This document shows, piece after piece, positions 1 to 7,351 of a stretch of DNA of 8,528 nucleotides. Source of the DNA: Chlorobiota bacterium (lineage in GTDB: Bacteria; Bacteroidota; Bacteroidia; Bacteroidales; F082). Position numbers and translations under genes: made by a program. The DNA is taken from contig JAUXBM010000062.1 of assembly GCA_030619415.1 (NCBI GenBank), forward strand, positions 1-8,528, in the 5' to 3' direction. Positions within the stretch are counted from its first letter, which is position 1, and each line of letters starts with the position of its first letter. Below the pieces are notes generated by a model, which saw only the letters and a list, made by a program, of their open reading frames with translations, was not told the origin of the DNA and did not search any database.

Positions 1-1
1 G

Positions 2-1129
2 ATCAGGCTACTGAAGAAAGAGGGCGCGGATGTTCAGGTTATTGTGACTCCAATGGCCAGGGATTTTGTAACACCACTTACACTTTCAACGCTTACAGAA
101 AAACCTGTCCTCACTAATTTTTTTGATAAGGCCGAAGGAAGCTGGACAAGTCATGTAGATTTAGGACTTTGGGCCGACCTATTTCTGCTGGCGCCATTGT
201 CGGCAAATACGATGGCTAAAATTGCCGGCGGTGTGGCAGATAATTTGTTACTTACCACAATACTCTCGGCAAGGTGCCCGGTTTATTTTGCGCCGGCCAT
301 GGATTTGGACATGTATAAACATCCCTCCACTTCTGAAAACATCAATAAACTAAAATCATTTGGATATCATTTAATCGATCCGGTTGAAGGTGAACTGGCC
401 AGTGGTTTAAAAGGTGTTGGCCGGCTTGAGGAGCCCGGGGCTATTTTTGAAATTCTGAAAGATGCCTTGACCAGCAGTTCAGTGTTTGCAGGCAAAAAGA
501 TATTGGTTACTGCGGGCCCAACCTACGAGCCTGTTGATCCTGTGAGATTTATCGGGAATTACAGCTCGGGGCGTATGGGAATTGAAATAGCCATGGCATT
601 TGCCGAACAGGGAGCCTCGGTTGATCTTATCCTGGGTCCATCAGCCATTCCTGTGGAACATCCGTTAATAAACGTTATTCCTGTTACCACTGCCCATGAA
701 ATGTATGAGCAATGCATCCTGCTGTTTCCACAGAGTGAAGTGACAGTGATGACGGCTGCCGTAGCCGATTTTACGCCTGCAAAACCTGCTGGCCAAAAAA
801 TCAAAAAAGAAACGCAACTTGAGCAAATTAAGCTTAAACCTGCGGTTGATATTCTGAAGAAACTTGGTGGATTGAAACAAGACAATCAGGTGCTCGTAGG
901 CTTTGCACTCGAAACTGATGATGCTGAGGTCAACGCGCAATTAAAATTGAAAAATAAAAACCTGGATTTGATCGTTCTTAATTCGTTGATTGACGAAGGT
1001 GCTGGCTTTGGACATTCAACAAATAAGGTGATGATTTTTACCAGAACAAATAAACGCGTTGAATTTAAATTAAAATCGAAGAAAGAAGTTGCCGGGGATA
1101 TTTTAAACGCCATCAAAGAATTTGTGTAA
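2..1129 (+). CDS. coaBC: CoaBC, phosphopantothenoylcysteine decarboxylase / phosphopantothenate-cysteine ligase (5' partial)
   Basis: This bifunctional cytosolic flavoprotein makes 4'-phosphopantetheine for coenzyme A. CoaB joins cysteine to phosphopantothenate using CTP, and CoaC (FMN) decarboxylates the product. The frame is open to the left edge, and residues before the GTG at 44 (IRLLKKEGADVQVI) still fit the family, so that GTG is internal and roughly 20-25 N-terminal residues are missing. CoaC features visible are the active-site His in SHVDLG (His codon 152-154), SANTMAKIAGGVADN, and the PAMDLDMY segment in place of the usual PxMNxxMW. CoaB begins near base 491 with GKKILVTAGPT, followed by GNYSSGRMG, AAVADF, KIKKE, LVGFALET and KNLDLIVLN. 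Two E. coli CoaC catalytic residues differ: Asn125 is Asp (302-304) and Cys158 is Ser (401-403). The exported-protein gene follows after 11 bp with no visible promoter, so the two are probably co-transcribed. Confidence 0.96.
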   Translation: MRLLKKEGADVQVIVTPMARDFVTPLTLSTLTEKPVLTNFFDKAEGSWTSHVDLGLWADLFLLAPLSANTMAKIAGGVADNLLLTTILSARCPVYFAPAMDLDMYKHPSTSENINKLKSFGYHLIDPVEGELASGLKGVGRLEEPGAIFEILKDALTSSSVFAGKKILVTAGPTYEPVDPVRFIGNYSSGRMGIEIAMAFAEQGASVDLILGPSAIPVEHPLINVIPVTTAHEMYEQCILLFPQSEVTVMTAAVADFTPAKPAGQKIKKETQLEQIKLKPAVDILKKLGGLKQDNQVLVGFALETDDAEVNAQLKLKNKNLDLIVLNSLIDEGAGFGHSTNKVMIFTRTNKRVEFKLKSKKEVAGDILNAIKEFV

Positions 1130-1140
1130 ATCGTTCAACC

Positions 1141-2040
1141 ATGATACGCAAACTATTCCTTTTGCCCATACTGTTTTTGTTCTCCACAGGACTGTTTTCA
1201 CAGGAAATATTTTGCAATATAATCATTCAACACGATCGGATACAGGGAGTTGATCCTAGTGTTTTTAAATCGATGGAAAAGTCAATTTTCGAATTTATCA
1301 ATACACGAAAATGGTCAGATTACAATTTCCGTCAAGAGGAGAAGATTGAGTGCACCATGATTATTACAATTAATCAGGCAGCCCAGGGTGGAGATGAATT
1401 TTCCGGATCTCTGAATCTCGTTCTTCAGCGCCCGATTTATGGAACAGATTACAATTCTGTTGTAATTAACCTGGTGGATGACGATATTCAATTTAAGTAC
1501 ACGCCTTATCAATCCATGGAATACTCCGACAATACCTTCAACAATAACCTCACTCAAATTCTCGCATTTTATGTCTATGTTATGTTAGGACTGGATTTCG
1601 ATACTTATTCCTTATATGGTGGAACACCAATGTACGAAAAAGCAAATGCAGTAGTAACCTCGGCTCAAAACACAAATTTCAAAGGTTGGCAGGTATTTGA
1701 AGGGCCCCGTACGCGGGCAGGCCTGATCGAAAACCTGCTTAATTCGTCCTACCAGTCATTGCGGGCTATGTCCTACGAATACCACCGAAAAGGCCTCGAT
1801 ATCATGGCCGAAAAAGTTGACGCAGGCAGAAAAGTAATCCTAGCTTCGCTTGACAACCTTGAGGCTGTGTATTCAAAACGGCCTGGGCTATACTACCTGC
1901 AGATCATTTTGGAGGCAAAACGACAGGAAATCATCAGTATATTTTCAGAAGCTACACCCAGCGAAAAAACTTCAATGATCAACATTATGAAAGAAGTTGA
2001 TCCATCAAATGGCAACCGGTACGAAGAGGTGATGAAATAA
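1141..2040 (+). CDS. porD: DUF4835 / PorD-family exported protein
   Basis: The protein has 299 residues and a clear type I signal peptide: MIRK, a hydrophobic core, and a likely cut after residue 20 (GLFS|QE). There is no lipobox, so it should be soluble in the periplasm. The mature N-terminus (EIFCNIIIQHDRIQGVDPSVF, then a FINTRKW and a QEEKIECTM segment) matches my recollection of the Bacteroidota DUF4835 family, which commonly sits between coaBC and recN as here. Some annotations name the family PorD and link it to type IX secretion; that name is from memory and the sequence itself does not prove the role. The only two cysteines are residues 25 and 71, both in conserved-looking segments, so a disulfide is possible. 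There are no membrane segments after the signal peptide. The start is the only ATG that gives a proper signal peptide. It follows coaBC by 11 bp and is probably in the same transcript. Confidence 0.85.
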   Translation: MIRKLFLLPILFLFSTGLFSQEIFCNIIIQHDRIQGVDPSVFKSMEKSIFEFINTRKWSDYNFRQEEKIECTMIITINQAAQGGDEFSGSLNLVLQRPIYGTDYNSVVINLVDDDIQFKYTPYQSMEYSDNTFNNNLTQILAFYVYVMLGLDFDTYSLYGGTPMYEKANAVVTSAQNTNFKGWQVFEGPRTRAGLIENLLNSSYQSLRAMSYEYHRKGLDIMAEKVDAGRKVILASLDNLEAVYSKRPGLYYLQIILEAKRQEIISIFSEATPSEKTSMINIMKEVDPSNGNRYEEVMK

Positions 2041-2054
2041 AGTTATTTCAGCCG

Positions 2055-2083
2055 TTGTTTGCCGTTCTCTTTTTATAATTTTG
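2055..2083 (+). promoter_or_regulatory. Bacteroidota-type promoter for recN
   Basis: A perfect -7 element TAATTTTG (TAnnTTTG) lies at 2076-2083 and a -33 TTG at 2055-2057, separated by 18 bp. This is the layout used by the primary sigma factor of Bacteroidota. Transcription would start around 2087-2090, giving a leader of only about 13-16 nt before the recN ATG at 2103. The -33 region lies in two tandem 10-bp units beginning GCCGTT (2051-2060 and 2061-2070, 8 of 10 identical). No LexA-like operator is evident. Confidence 0.7.
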
Positions 2084-2102
2084 TTTTCATTAATTTTTAT
2101 GC

Positions 2103-3764
2103 ATGTTGCATTCTCTATCCATACAAAATTATGCACTCATCGATGAGCTTAACATTGGTTTGTCAAAAGGTTTTACTGTTATCACGGGCGAAACAGGTGC
2201 TGGTAAATCAATCTTACTGGGTGCACTGTCGTTGTTGATTGGAAAAAGAGCTGACCTCAGTGTATTGAATGATGGTAAAAAGAAGTGTATTGTAGAAGGG
2301 GTTTTTGATATTTCCAGGCTCAATCTGTTGCATTTTTTCTCGGAGAATGATCTGGATTATGAGGATTTTACCATCATCCGAAGAGAAATTGTTCCGTCTG
2401 GAAAATCGAGGGCATTTGTGAATGATACACCTGTAAAACTTGATATGTTAAAAATTCTGGGAGAAAAGCTGGTTGATATCCACTCGCAGAATCAGACACT
2501 GGAATTGGGACAAGCGCAATTCCAGCTGGAAGTGCTTGATGACCACGTAAATAAACCCAAAATACTTAACGAATACAGGAAATTATTTAATCAATACCGG
2601 GAACTTACGGCAGCATTATTGCGAATTACCTCATCCAACGAAAAAGCAAAAAGAGATGAAGATTACTATCGTTTTCAATATGAGGAGCTAGAAGCGGTTG
2701 ATTTAAAGGGAGGCGAATTCGAAATTTTGATTGAAAGAGAAAAATTATTGTCTCATGCTGAAGAAGTTGCACAAGGAGTTGAATTTGCAAACCAGCTTTT
2801 ATCGGATAATGATCAGTCGATTACGGATAAGCTGGGGTTGGTAAGGGACAGTTTGTCAAGAATAATGGATTACCATTCCGGATTTGCTGAGTTAGTCAAA
2901 AGACTTGAGTCAGCGACTATTGAGATTGATGATATCGCCACCGAAATCAGGCAGTTGGCTGGGCAAACTGAACTATATCCGGATGAATTGCAAGAGGTTA
3001 CGGAACGACTTGGTGCTTTCTACAGATTACAGCAAAAGCACCATGTAACATCAGTGGAAGAATTGTTAGCCTTGCAGGAAGATTATCTGACAAAACTGAA
3101 TGGCATTACCCTAAACGAAAATCAAATTTTTGAGCTAACCGAAAAACGAAAAGAAGCAAAAGCAAAAGCAAATACTGTTGCCGATGAGTTGAACAAGTTA
3201 AGGGCGAAGGATGCCCCTGTATTGGCATCTTCAATCTTAAACCTTTTGGTGCTACTGGGAATGAAAGATGCTGCCTTTCAGGTTGTTGTACAGAAATTGG
3301 ATGAATTAACCCCAACAGGAAAGAGCAAAGTAAGGTTTATGTTTAGTGCCAACAAAGGAGTGACATCCAAAGAAATTGGTCACGTTGCATCAGGAGGCGA
3401 GAAATCGCGTCTTATGCTGGCCATCAAGTCGCTGATAAATAAAGAAAATGTATTGCCAACCGTTGTTTTTGATGAAATCGATGCGGGTGTATCTGGCGAA
3501 ACAGCTGGGAAAGTTGGGAATATTCTTAAAAGTATGTCTGCTCACCATCAACTGATTGCGATCAGTCATCTTCCTCAAATTGCAGCTAAAGCAGCGCATC
3601 ATTACAAAGTCTACAAAACGACTGATAATGGCCGAACGATAACGATGATCAGTTTATTAAGTGATAATGAAAGGGTTGATGAAATCGCGAAACTTCTCAG
3701 CGATGAAAAAGTGACCAAAGCAGCCAAGACAACAGCAAGGGAACTTTTGAGTATTGAGTCTTGA
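2103..3764 (+). CDS. recN: RecN, DNA repair ATPase
   Basis: RecN is an SMC-like ATPase that helps repair double-strand breaks by recombination. At 553 residues it has the usual family length and architecture. The N-terminal ATPase half has Walker A GETGAGKS (29-36). A long helical, coiled-coil-like middle spans roughly 155-370 and is rich in Glu, Lys and Leu. The C-terminal half has the ABC signature VASGGEKSR (428-436), Walker B TVVFDEID (453-460) and the switch histidine in ISHLPQIA (487-494). The start MLHSLSIQNYALI fits the family. An out-of-frame ATG lies 4 nt upstream at 2099. The gene has its own promoter. Its last residues (LSIES) and stop codon are made of a 7-bp tandem repeat that continues into the intergenic region, so the extreme C-terminus is probably not conserved. 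Confidence 0.98.
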   Translation: MLHSLSIQNYALIDELNIGLSKGFTVITGETGAGKSILLGALSLLIGKRADLSVLNDGKKKCIVEGVFDISRLNLLHFFSENDLDYEDFTIIRREIVPSGKSRAFVNDTPVKLDMLKILGEKLVDIHSQNQTLELGQAQFQLEVLDDHVNKPKILNEYRKLFNQYRELTAALLRITSSNEKAKRDEDYYRFQYEELEAVDLKGGEFEILIEREKLLSHAEEVAQGVEFANQLLSDNDQSITDKLGLVRDSLSRIMDYHSGFAELVKRLESATIEIDDIATEIRQLAGQTELYPDELQEVTERLGAFYRLQQKHHVTSVEELLALQEDYLTKLNGITLNENQIFELTEKRKEAKAKANTVADELNKLRAKDAPVLASSILNLLVLLGMKDAAFQVVVQKLDELTPTGKSKVRFMFSANKGVTSKEIGHVASGGEKSRLMLAIKSLINKENVLPTVVFDEIDAGVSGETAGKVGNILKSMSAHHQLIAISHLPQIAAKAAHHYKVYKTTDNGRTITMISLLSDNERVDEIAKLLSDEKVTKAAKTTARELLSIES

Positions 3765-3774
3765 GTATCGAGTC
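3747..3774 (+). repeat. Four tandem heptamers across the recN stop codon
   Basis: Four contiguous 7-bp units read TTGAGTA, TTGAGTC, TTGAGTA, TCGAGTC. Equivalently, this is a 14-bp unit (3747-3760) duplicated at 3761-3774 with one mismatch. The array encodes the last RecN residues, supplies the TGA stop (3762-3764) and runs 10 bp past it. It ends 8 bp before the -33 element of the fabI promoter. Confidence 0.85.
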
Positions 3775-3782
3775 TCTGATTC

Positions 3783-3812
3783 TTGGCTCATTATTCTAAA
3801 TTTTTATCTTTG
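3783..3812 (+). promoter_or_regulatory. Bacteroidota-type promoter for fabI
   Basis: The -7 element TATCTTTG (3805-3812) matches TAnnTTTG exactly, and a -33 TTG lies at 3783-3785 with a 19-bp spacer, close to the Bacteroidota consensus. Transcription would start around 3816-3819, giving a leader of about 26-29 nt. This suggests that fabI is expressed independently of recN, although read-through from recN is possible because no good terminator lies between them. Confidence 0.75.
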
Positions 3813-3833
3813 TGAATTAAAATCATTCTAAAT
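3790..3833 (+). repeat. Direct repeat pair flanking the fabI -7 element
   Basis: ATTATTCTAAAT (3790-3801) and ATCATTCTAAAT (3822-3833) match at 11 of 12 bases and are offset by 32 bp, about three helical turns. One copy lies in the spacer between -33 and -7 and the other in the presumed 5' leader. The position would suit a repressor operator, but both copies are AT-rich and a chance match is possible. The regulatory reading is inference. Confidence 0.4.
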
Positions 3834-3844
3834 AATCATGACCT

Positions 3845-4687
3845 ATGGCATATCATTTATTGGAAGGAAAAAAGGGTATTATTTTCGGCGCGCTTGATAA
3901 TAAGTCGATTGCCTGGAAAGTAGCAGAAAGAGCATACGAAGAAGGTGCACGTTTTACACTTTCCAACACGCCAACAGCATTGCGCTTTGGGCAAATCGAT
4001 GAATTAGCCGAAAAGTGTGAAGCTGAAGTTATTCCTGCTGATGCAACCAGCGTTGATGATTTGACCAATGTATTTGAGCGATCAATGGAAGTGCTTGGTG
4101 GTAAAGTTGATTTTGTTTTGCACTCGATTGGTATGTCGCTAAATGTAAGAAAGAAGCGGGTTTATAACGACCTCGATTATAATTACCTGAAGAAGACGCT
4201 TGATATATCTTCTATTTCTTTCCATAAAATACTTCAAGTAGCCTATAAACTGGATGCGATTAACGAGTGGGGCTCGGTGGTAGCATTGTCATATATTGCT
4301 GCACAACGTATTCTATACGGATACAATGATATGGGTGATGCCAAAGCATTGCTCGAATCTATCGCACGCAGCTTCGGTTATATTTATGGTCGTGAGAAAA
4401 AGATCAGGGTGAATACCATTTCCCAATCACCTACTTATACTACTGCCGGATCGGGAGTGAAAGGGATGAAGGCTTTGATGGATTTTACCGGTAGAATGTC
4501 GCCATTGGGAAATGCAGGTGCCGATGAATGTGCCGATTATTGCATCGTGCTTTTCTCAGACCTTACAAAAAAAGTAACCATGCAGAACCTCTTCCACGAT
4601 GGCGGTTTCTCGAGTGTTGGAATGAGTTTAAAGGCGATGAAAATGTACAATAAAAGCCTTGATGGGGATGATGAAGATGTTGAGTAA
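3845..4687 (+). CDS. fabI: FabI, enoyl-[acyl-carrier-protein] reductase
   Basis: FabI is a short-chain dehydrogenase fold enzyme that reduces enoyl-ACP with NAD(P)H in the last step of each fatty acid elongation cycle, in the cytosol. At 280 residues it is slightly longer than E. coli FabI (262). The FabI form of the nucleotide site is GIIFGALDNKSIAW (11-24). SIG at 94-96 holds the glycine equivalent to E. coli Gly93. The catalytic residues are Tyr150 (LSY), Tyr160 and Lys167 (Tyr-x6-Lys), with the same spacing as E. coli Tyr146, Tyr156 and Lys163. The substrate loop is PTYTTAGSGVKG. The C-terminus ends in a short acidic tail (DGDDEDVE). The ATG at 3845 gives the expected N-terminus; another ATG at 3838 is out of frame. 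The gene has its own promoter and converges on the mutase gene with a 25-bp gap. Confidence 0.96.
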   Translation: MAYHLLEGKKGIIFGALDNKSIAWKVAERAYEEGARFTLSNTPTALRFGQIDELAEKCEAEVIPADATSVDDLTNVFERSMEVLGGKVDFVLHSIGMSLNVRKKRVYNDLDYNYLKKTLDISSISFHKILQVAYKLDAINEWGSVVALSYIAAQRILYGYNDMGDAKALLESIARSFGYIYGREKKIRVNTISQSPTYTTAGSGVKGMKALMDFTGRMSPLGNAGADECADYCIVLFSDLTKKVTMQNLFHDGGFSSVGMSLKAMKMYNKSLDGDDEDVE

Positions 4688-4712
4688 TCAATGAGCTTTT
4701 ACCACCATCGAA

Positions 4713-6449
4713 TTATAGATCCAGATCTTTTATTATTTCCTCAATTTTTGCTCCCAGTTGGGTGTCAACATTTTCAAATTGCTCCTTTTCATCCAACGGG
4801 GCTTTTACGCCAAAATAAAATTTAATCTTTGGTTCTGTTCCAGACGGGCGAACACTTATTTTGCTACCATCTTCGGTAAAGTACTGAAGTACATTTGATT
4901 TAGGAAGAAATATTGGACTCTTTTCACCTGTTGAAATATTCAACTCTTCACTCGATAAATAATCTTTAATCACAACAAGTGGTGAACCGCCAAGCACTTT
5001 GGGAGGATTCTTTCTGAAATTATCCATCATCGCCTGTATTTCTTCTGCGCCTGTTTTGCCTTTGCGGACGATGGAAATAAGATGCTCTTTGTATAAGTCA
5101 AATTCTTTGTAAATATCAATCAGTAAATCATACAGTCCGAGTCCGTTTTCTTTGCCCCAGGCAGCAGTTTCAGCGATCATTGCGCAGGATGCAACGGCGT
5201 CTTTGTCTCTCACGAAATCACCAATCATATAACCATAACTTTCTTCGCCACCACCAATAAACGTTTTTTCTCCTTCGTATTTCCTTATTAAATCAGCAAT
5301 CCATTTAAAGCCGGTTAATACGTCGAAATACTCCACAGAATATTTATCAGCGATATCGTTTAAAAGTTCGGTAGTGACAATCGTTTTTACCATAAACTCC
5401 TTGCCTGTTATTTTCCCATTCTCTTTCCACATTCTAAGCAAATAATACATAAGAATAGCGGCAGTCTGATTGCCATTCAAAAGAACAAATCCCTCACCTT
5501 TGCGTACCGCGATCCCTACGCGATCAGCATCAGGATCAGTTGCCATAACAAGGTCTGCGTCAATTTTCAATGCTTTTTCGATGGCCATTTTAAGGGCAGG
5601 GGACTCTTCGGGGTTGGGGGAGATTACAGTGGGGAAGTTGCCATCTACAACATCCTGCTCCTTAACACCGTAAATTTCTTCAAACCCAAAGGCTTTTAGC
5701 GCCATTGGCACCAGTTTAACACCAGTACCATGAATGGGAGTGTAAACGATTTTAAAATCCTTTTGACGAGCAATGATGTCAGGAGACAAAGACAAGGATT
5801 TCAGTTTTTGGATGTATATTTTATCAATTTCTTCGCCGATAAGTTCTATCAAATCCGGATTACCATCAAACCGTATCTCACTGACGTCAGTGATTTTACT
5901 GACTTCGGTTATCACATTTTTATCGTGCGGGGGAATCATCTGTGCTCCGTCATCCCAGTAAGCTTTATAACCATTGTACTCTTTTGGATTGTGGGAAGCT
6001 GTAATTACAATCCCTCCCTGGCAACCAAAATAACGAATGGCGAACGATAATTCTGGCGTAGGCCTTAGATCGTCAAACAAATACACTTTGAAACCATTTG
6101 CCGAAAAAATATCTGCTGAGATCTTCGCGAAAAGCGGGCTGTTGTTGCGGGGATCGTGAGCGATAGCAACTTTAATTTGATCGACTTCCTGAAAACATTT
6201 TTTCAGGTAATTGGCATAACCCTGTGTAGCCGCACCAACAGTATATTTGTTCATCCTATTGGATCCTACTCCCATAATCCCGCGTAATCCGCCGGTCCCG
6301 AATTCAAGGTCACGGTAAAATGAATCTATGAGTTCCGTGGGATCTTTTTCCATCATATCCCTGATGGTTTGCTTCGTATTTTCATCATAACTGCCATTCA
6401 GCCATTGATTGACTTTTGCTTGTACTTCAGGATCGATTTGACTATTCAT
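4713..6449 (-). CDS. pgcA: PgcA-type phosphoglucomutase (alpha-D-phosphohexomutase family)
   Basis: This enzyme interconverts glucose-6-phosphate and glucose-1-phosphate through a phosphoserine, the entry step to UDP-glucose and dTDP-glucose. At 578 residues it matches the length of the Bacillus PgcA subfamily. Visible motifs in order are GTGGLRG (51-57), the phosphoserine loop TASHNP (150-155, Ser152), the Mg2+ loop DPDADR (305-310), the sugar-specificity loop GGEESYGY (400-407) and the phosphate-binding loop RPSGTEPK (534-541). All four domains are present and intact. Phosphomannomutase activity cannot be excluded from motifs alone. It is the last gene of the nucleotide-sugar set, 35 bp after rfbD. 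I see only a weak -7 look-alike in that gap, so co-transcription is likely. A perfect 16-bp palindrome lies inside the gene at 5878-5893. Confidence 0.93.
   Translation of the reverse strand: MNSQIDPEVQAKVNQWLNGSYDENTKQTIRDMMEKDPTELIDSFYRDLEFGTGGLRGIMGVGSNRMNKYTVGAATQGYANYLKKCFQEVDQIKVAIAHDPRNNSPLFAKISADIFSANGFKVYLFDDLRPTPELSFAIRYFGCQGGIVITASHNPKEYNGYKAYWDDGAQMIPPHDKNVITEVSKITDVSEIRFDGNPDLIELIGEEIDKIYIQKLKSLSLSPDIIARQKDFKIVYTPIHGTGVKLVPMALKAFGFEEIYGVKEQDVVDGNFPTVISPNPEESPALKMAIEKALKIDADLVMATDPDADRVGIAVRKGEGFVLLNGNQTAAILMYYLLRMWKENGKITGKEFMVKTIVTTELLNDIADKYSVEYFDVLTGFKWIADLIRKYEGEKTFIGGGEESYGYMIGDFVRDKDAVASCAMIAETAAWGKENGLGLYDLLIDIYKEFDLYKEHLISIVRKGKTGAEEIQAMMDNFRKNPPKVLGGSPLVVIKDYLSSEELNISTGEKSPIFLPKSNVLQYFTEDGSKISVRPSGTEPKIKFYFGVKAPLDEKEQFENVDTQLGAKIEEIIKDLDL
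5878..5893. repeat. Perfect 16-bp palindrome inside pgcA
   Basis: TCACTGACGTCAGTGA is its own reverse complement and has no spacer. It encodes part of the segment KITDVSEI of the mutase. An ACTGAC half-site recurs a few bases on, at about 5898-5903. Its position inside a conserved gene makes a chance origin the simplest explanation. Confidence 0.6.
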
Positions 6450-6484
6450 GGTTTAATTTTTATGGTTTGCGCTGAAAATTTATT

Positions 6485-7351
6485 TTAAGTAGCCTGCAAT
6501 ACTTTGATGGCTTTTTTCAAACTATCAAGCCAATAAGGAATTTGAATGTTATATACTGATTTAATCTTCGATTTATTTAATACACTATAAAAAGGTCTGT
6601 TCGCTTTGGTTGGGTAATCTTTTGATTCAATGGGAAGTACCTCACAGTCAAGGCCACTTATCTCAACAATGGCTTTCGCAAAATCGTACCAGCTAATTAC
6701 CCCTTCATTGCTATAATTATAAATACCGATTCCGTTTGATCTATCAGGTGATTTGAGGATGTCGAGGATGGCTTTTGCAAGATCTGAGGCATAGGTCGGT
6801 GTGCCAACCTGATCATTTACAACATTTAGTTCATTGCGTTCGGAGGCGAGTCGTAAGATCGTTTTGACAAAATTATTTCCGTATCCTGAATAAAGCCAGG
6901 ATGTGCGAAAAATAATTGCACTCCCCGCAAAATCCAAAACAGCTTGCTCTCCTTTCAGTTTGGAAAGTCCATAAACTGAATTCGGTGAAGGTTTGTCTGT
7001 TTCGGTGTATGGTTTGTGATTGGTGCCGTCAAACACATAATCTGTTGAAAGATGAACAAGAAGGGTTTCATGTATTTTGCAGACTTTGGAAAGGTTTTCA
7101 ATTGCAAGATAGTTTAGCCGCATTGCCATTTCACGATCATCCTCAGCCAGGTCAACAGCAGTATAAGCGGCACAATTAATACAATGATCGATGTTTTGAT
7201 TTTGAAAGAATTCTTCAACTTGTTGATGATCTGAAATATCGAGTTCTTCAACATCAGTGAAAAGAAATTGGAATTCAGGGTAATGGTTTATCAGATCCAT
7301 GATTTCAGATCCGAGCTGACCCTTGCTGCCGGTGACCAGGATTTGTTTCAT
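6485..7351 (-). CDS. rfbD: RfbD/RmlD, dTDP-4-dehydrorhamnose reductase
   Basis: RfbD is an extended short-chain dehydrogenase that reduces dTDP-4-dehydro-L-rhamnose to dTDP-L-rhamnose with NAD(P)H, the last step of the Rml pathway. At 288 residues it has normal length. It shows the nucleotide-binding GSKGQLG (8-14), the catalytic STDYVFDG (Ser102, Thr103, Asp104) with Tyr127 and Lys131 in YGLSK, then [25 protein letters not shown] and the C-terminal RPFYSVL segment typical of RmlD. Its ATG overlaps the stop codon of the upstream decarboxylase gene in ATGA (7348-7351), which indicates translational coupling. The other dTDP-rhamnose genes (rfbA, rfbB, rfbC) are not in the window and must lie elsewhere. 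Confidence 0.95.
   Translation of the reverse strand: MKQILVTGSKGQLGSEIMDLINHYPEFQFLFTDVEELDISDHQQVEEFFQNQNIDHCINCAAYTAVDLAEDDREMAMRLNYLAIENLSKVCKIHETLLVHLSTDYVFDGTNHKPYTETDKPSPNSVYGLSKLKGEQAVLDFAGSAIIFRTSWLYSGYGNNFVKTILRLASERNELNVVNDQVGTPTYASDLAKAILDILKSPDRSNGIGIYNYSNEGVISWYDFAKAIVEISGLDCEVLPIESKDYPTKANRPFYSVLNKSKIKSVYNIQIPYWLDSLKKAIKVLQAT

Noticed and set aside
44..46. GTG as the start of coaBC
   Set aside because: The frame is open to the left edge and the upstream residues match the CoaC N-terminal region, so the real start lies outside the window.
559..885. Reverse-strand open frame of about 108 codons inside coaBC
   Set aside because: It lies entirely within a well-supported conserved gene and its translation shows no recognisable protein features. 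The other antisense and shifted frames inside the real genes were rejected for the same reason.
3770..3801. Hairpin after recN (GAGTC pairing with GGCTC) as a terminator
   Set aside because: It has only five pairs including a wobble and a 10-nt loop, and it overlaps the fabI promoter.
4717..4733. AGATCCAGATCT followed by T-rich DNA as a terminator for fabI
   Set aside because: The stem is at most 4-5 AT-rich pairs with a very small loop, and the T-run is interrupted. It is too weak to call.
6450..6484. Separate promoter for pgcA
   Set aside because: The only candidate -7 on the minus strand (TAAATTTT) misses the final G, and the nearest TTG is just 14 bp away. Co-transcription with rfbD is simpler.
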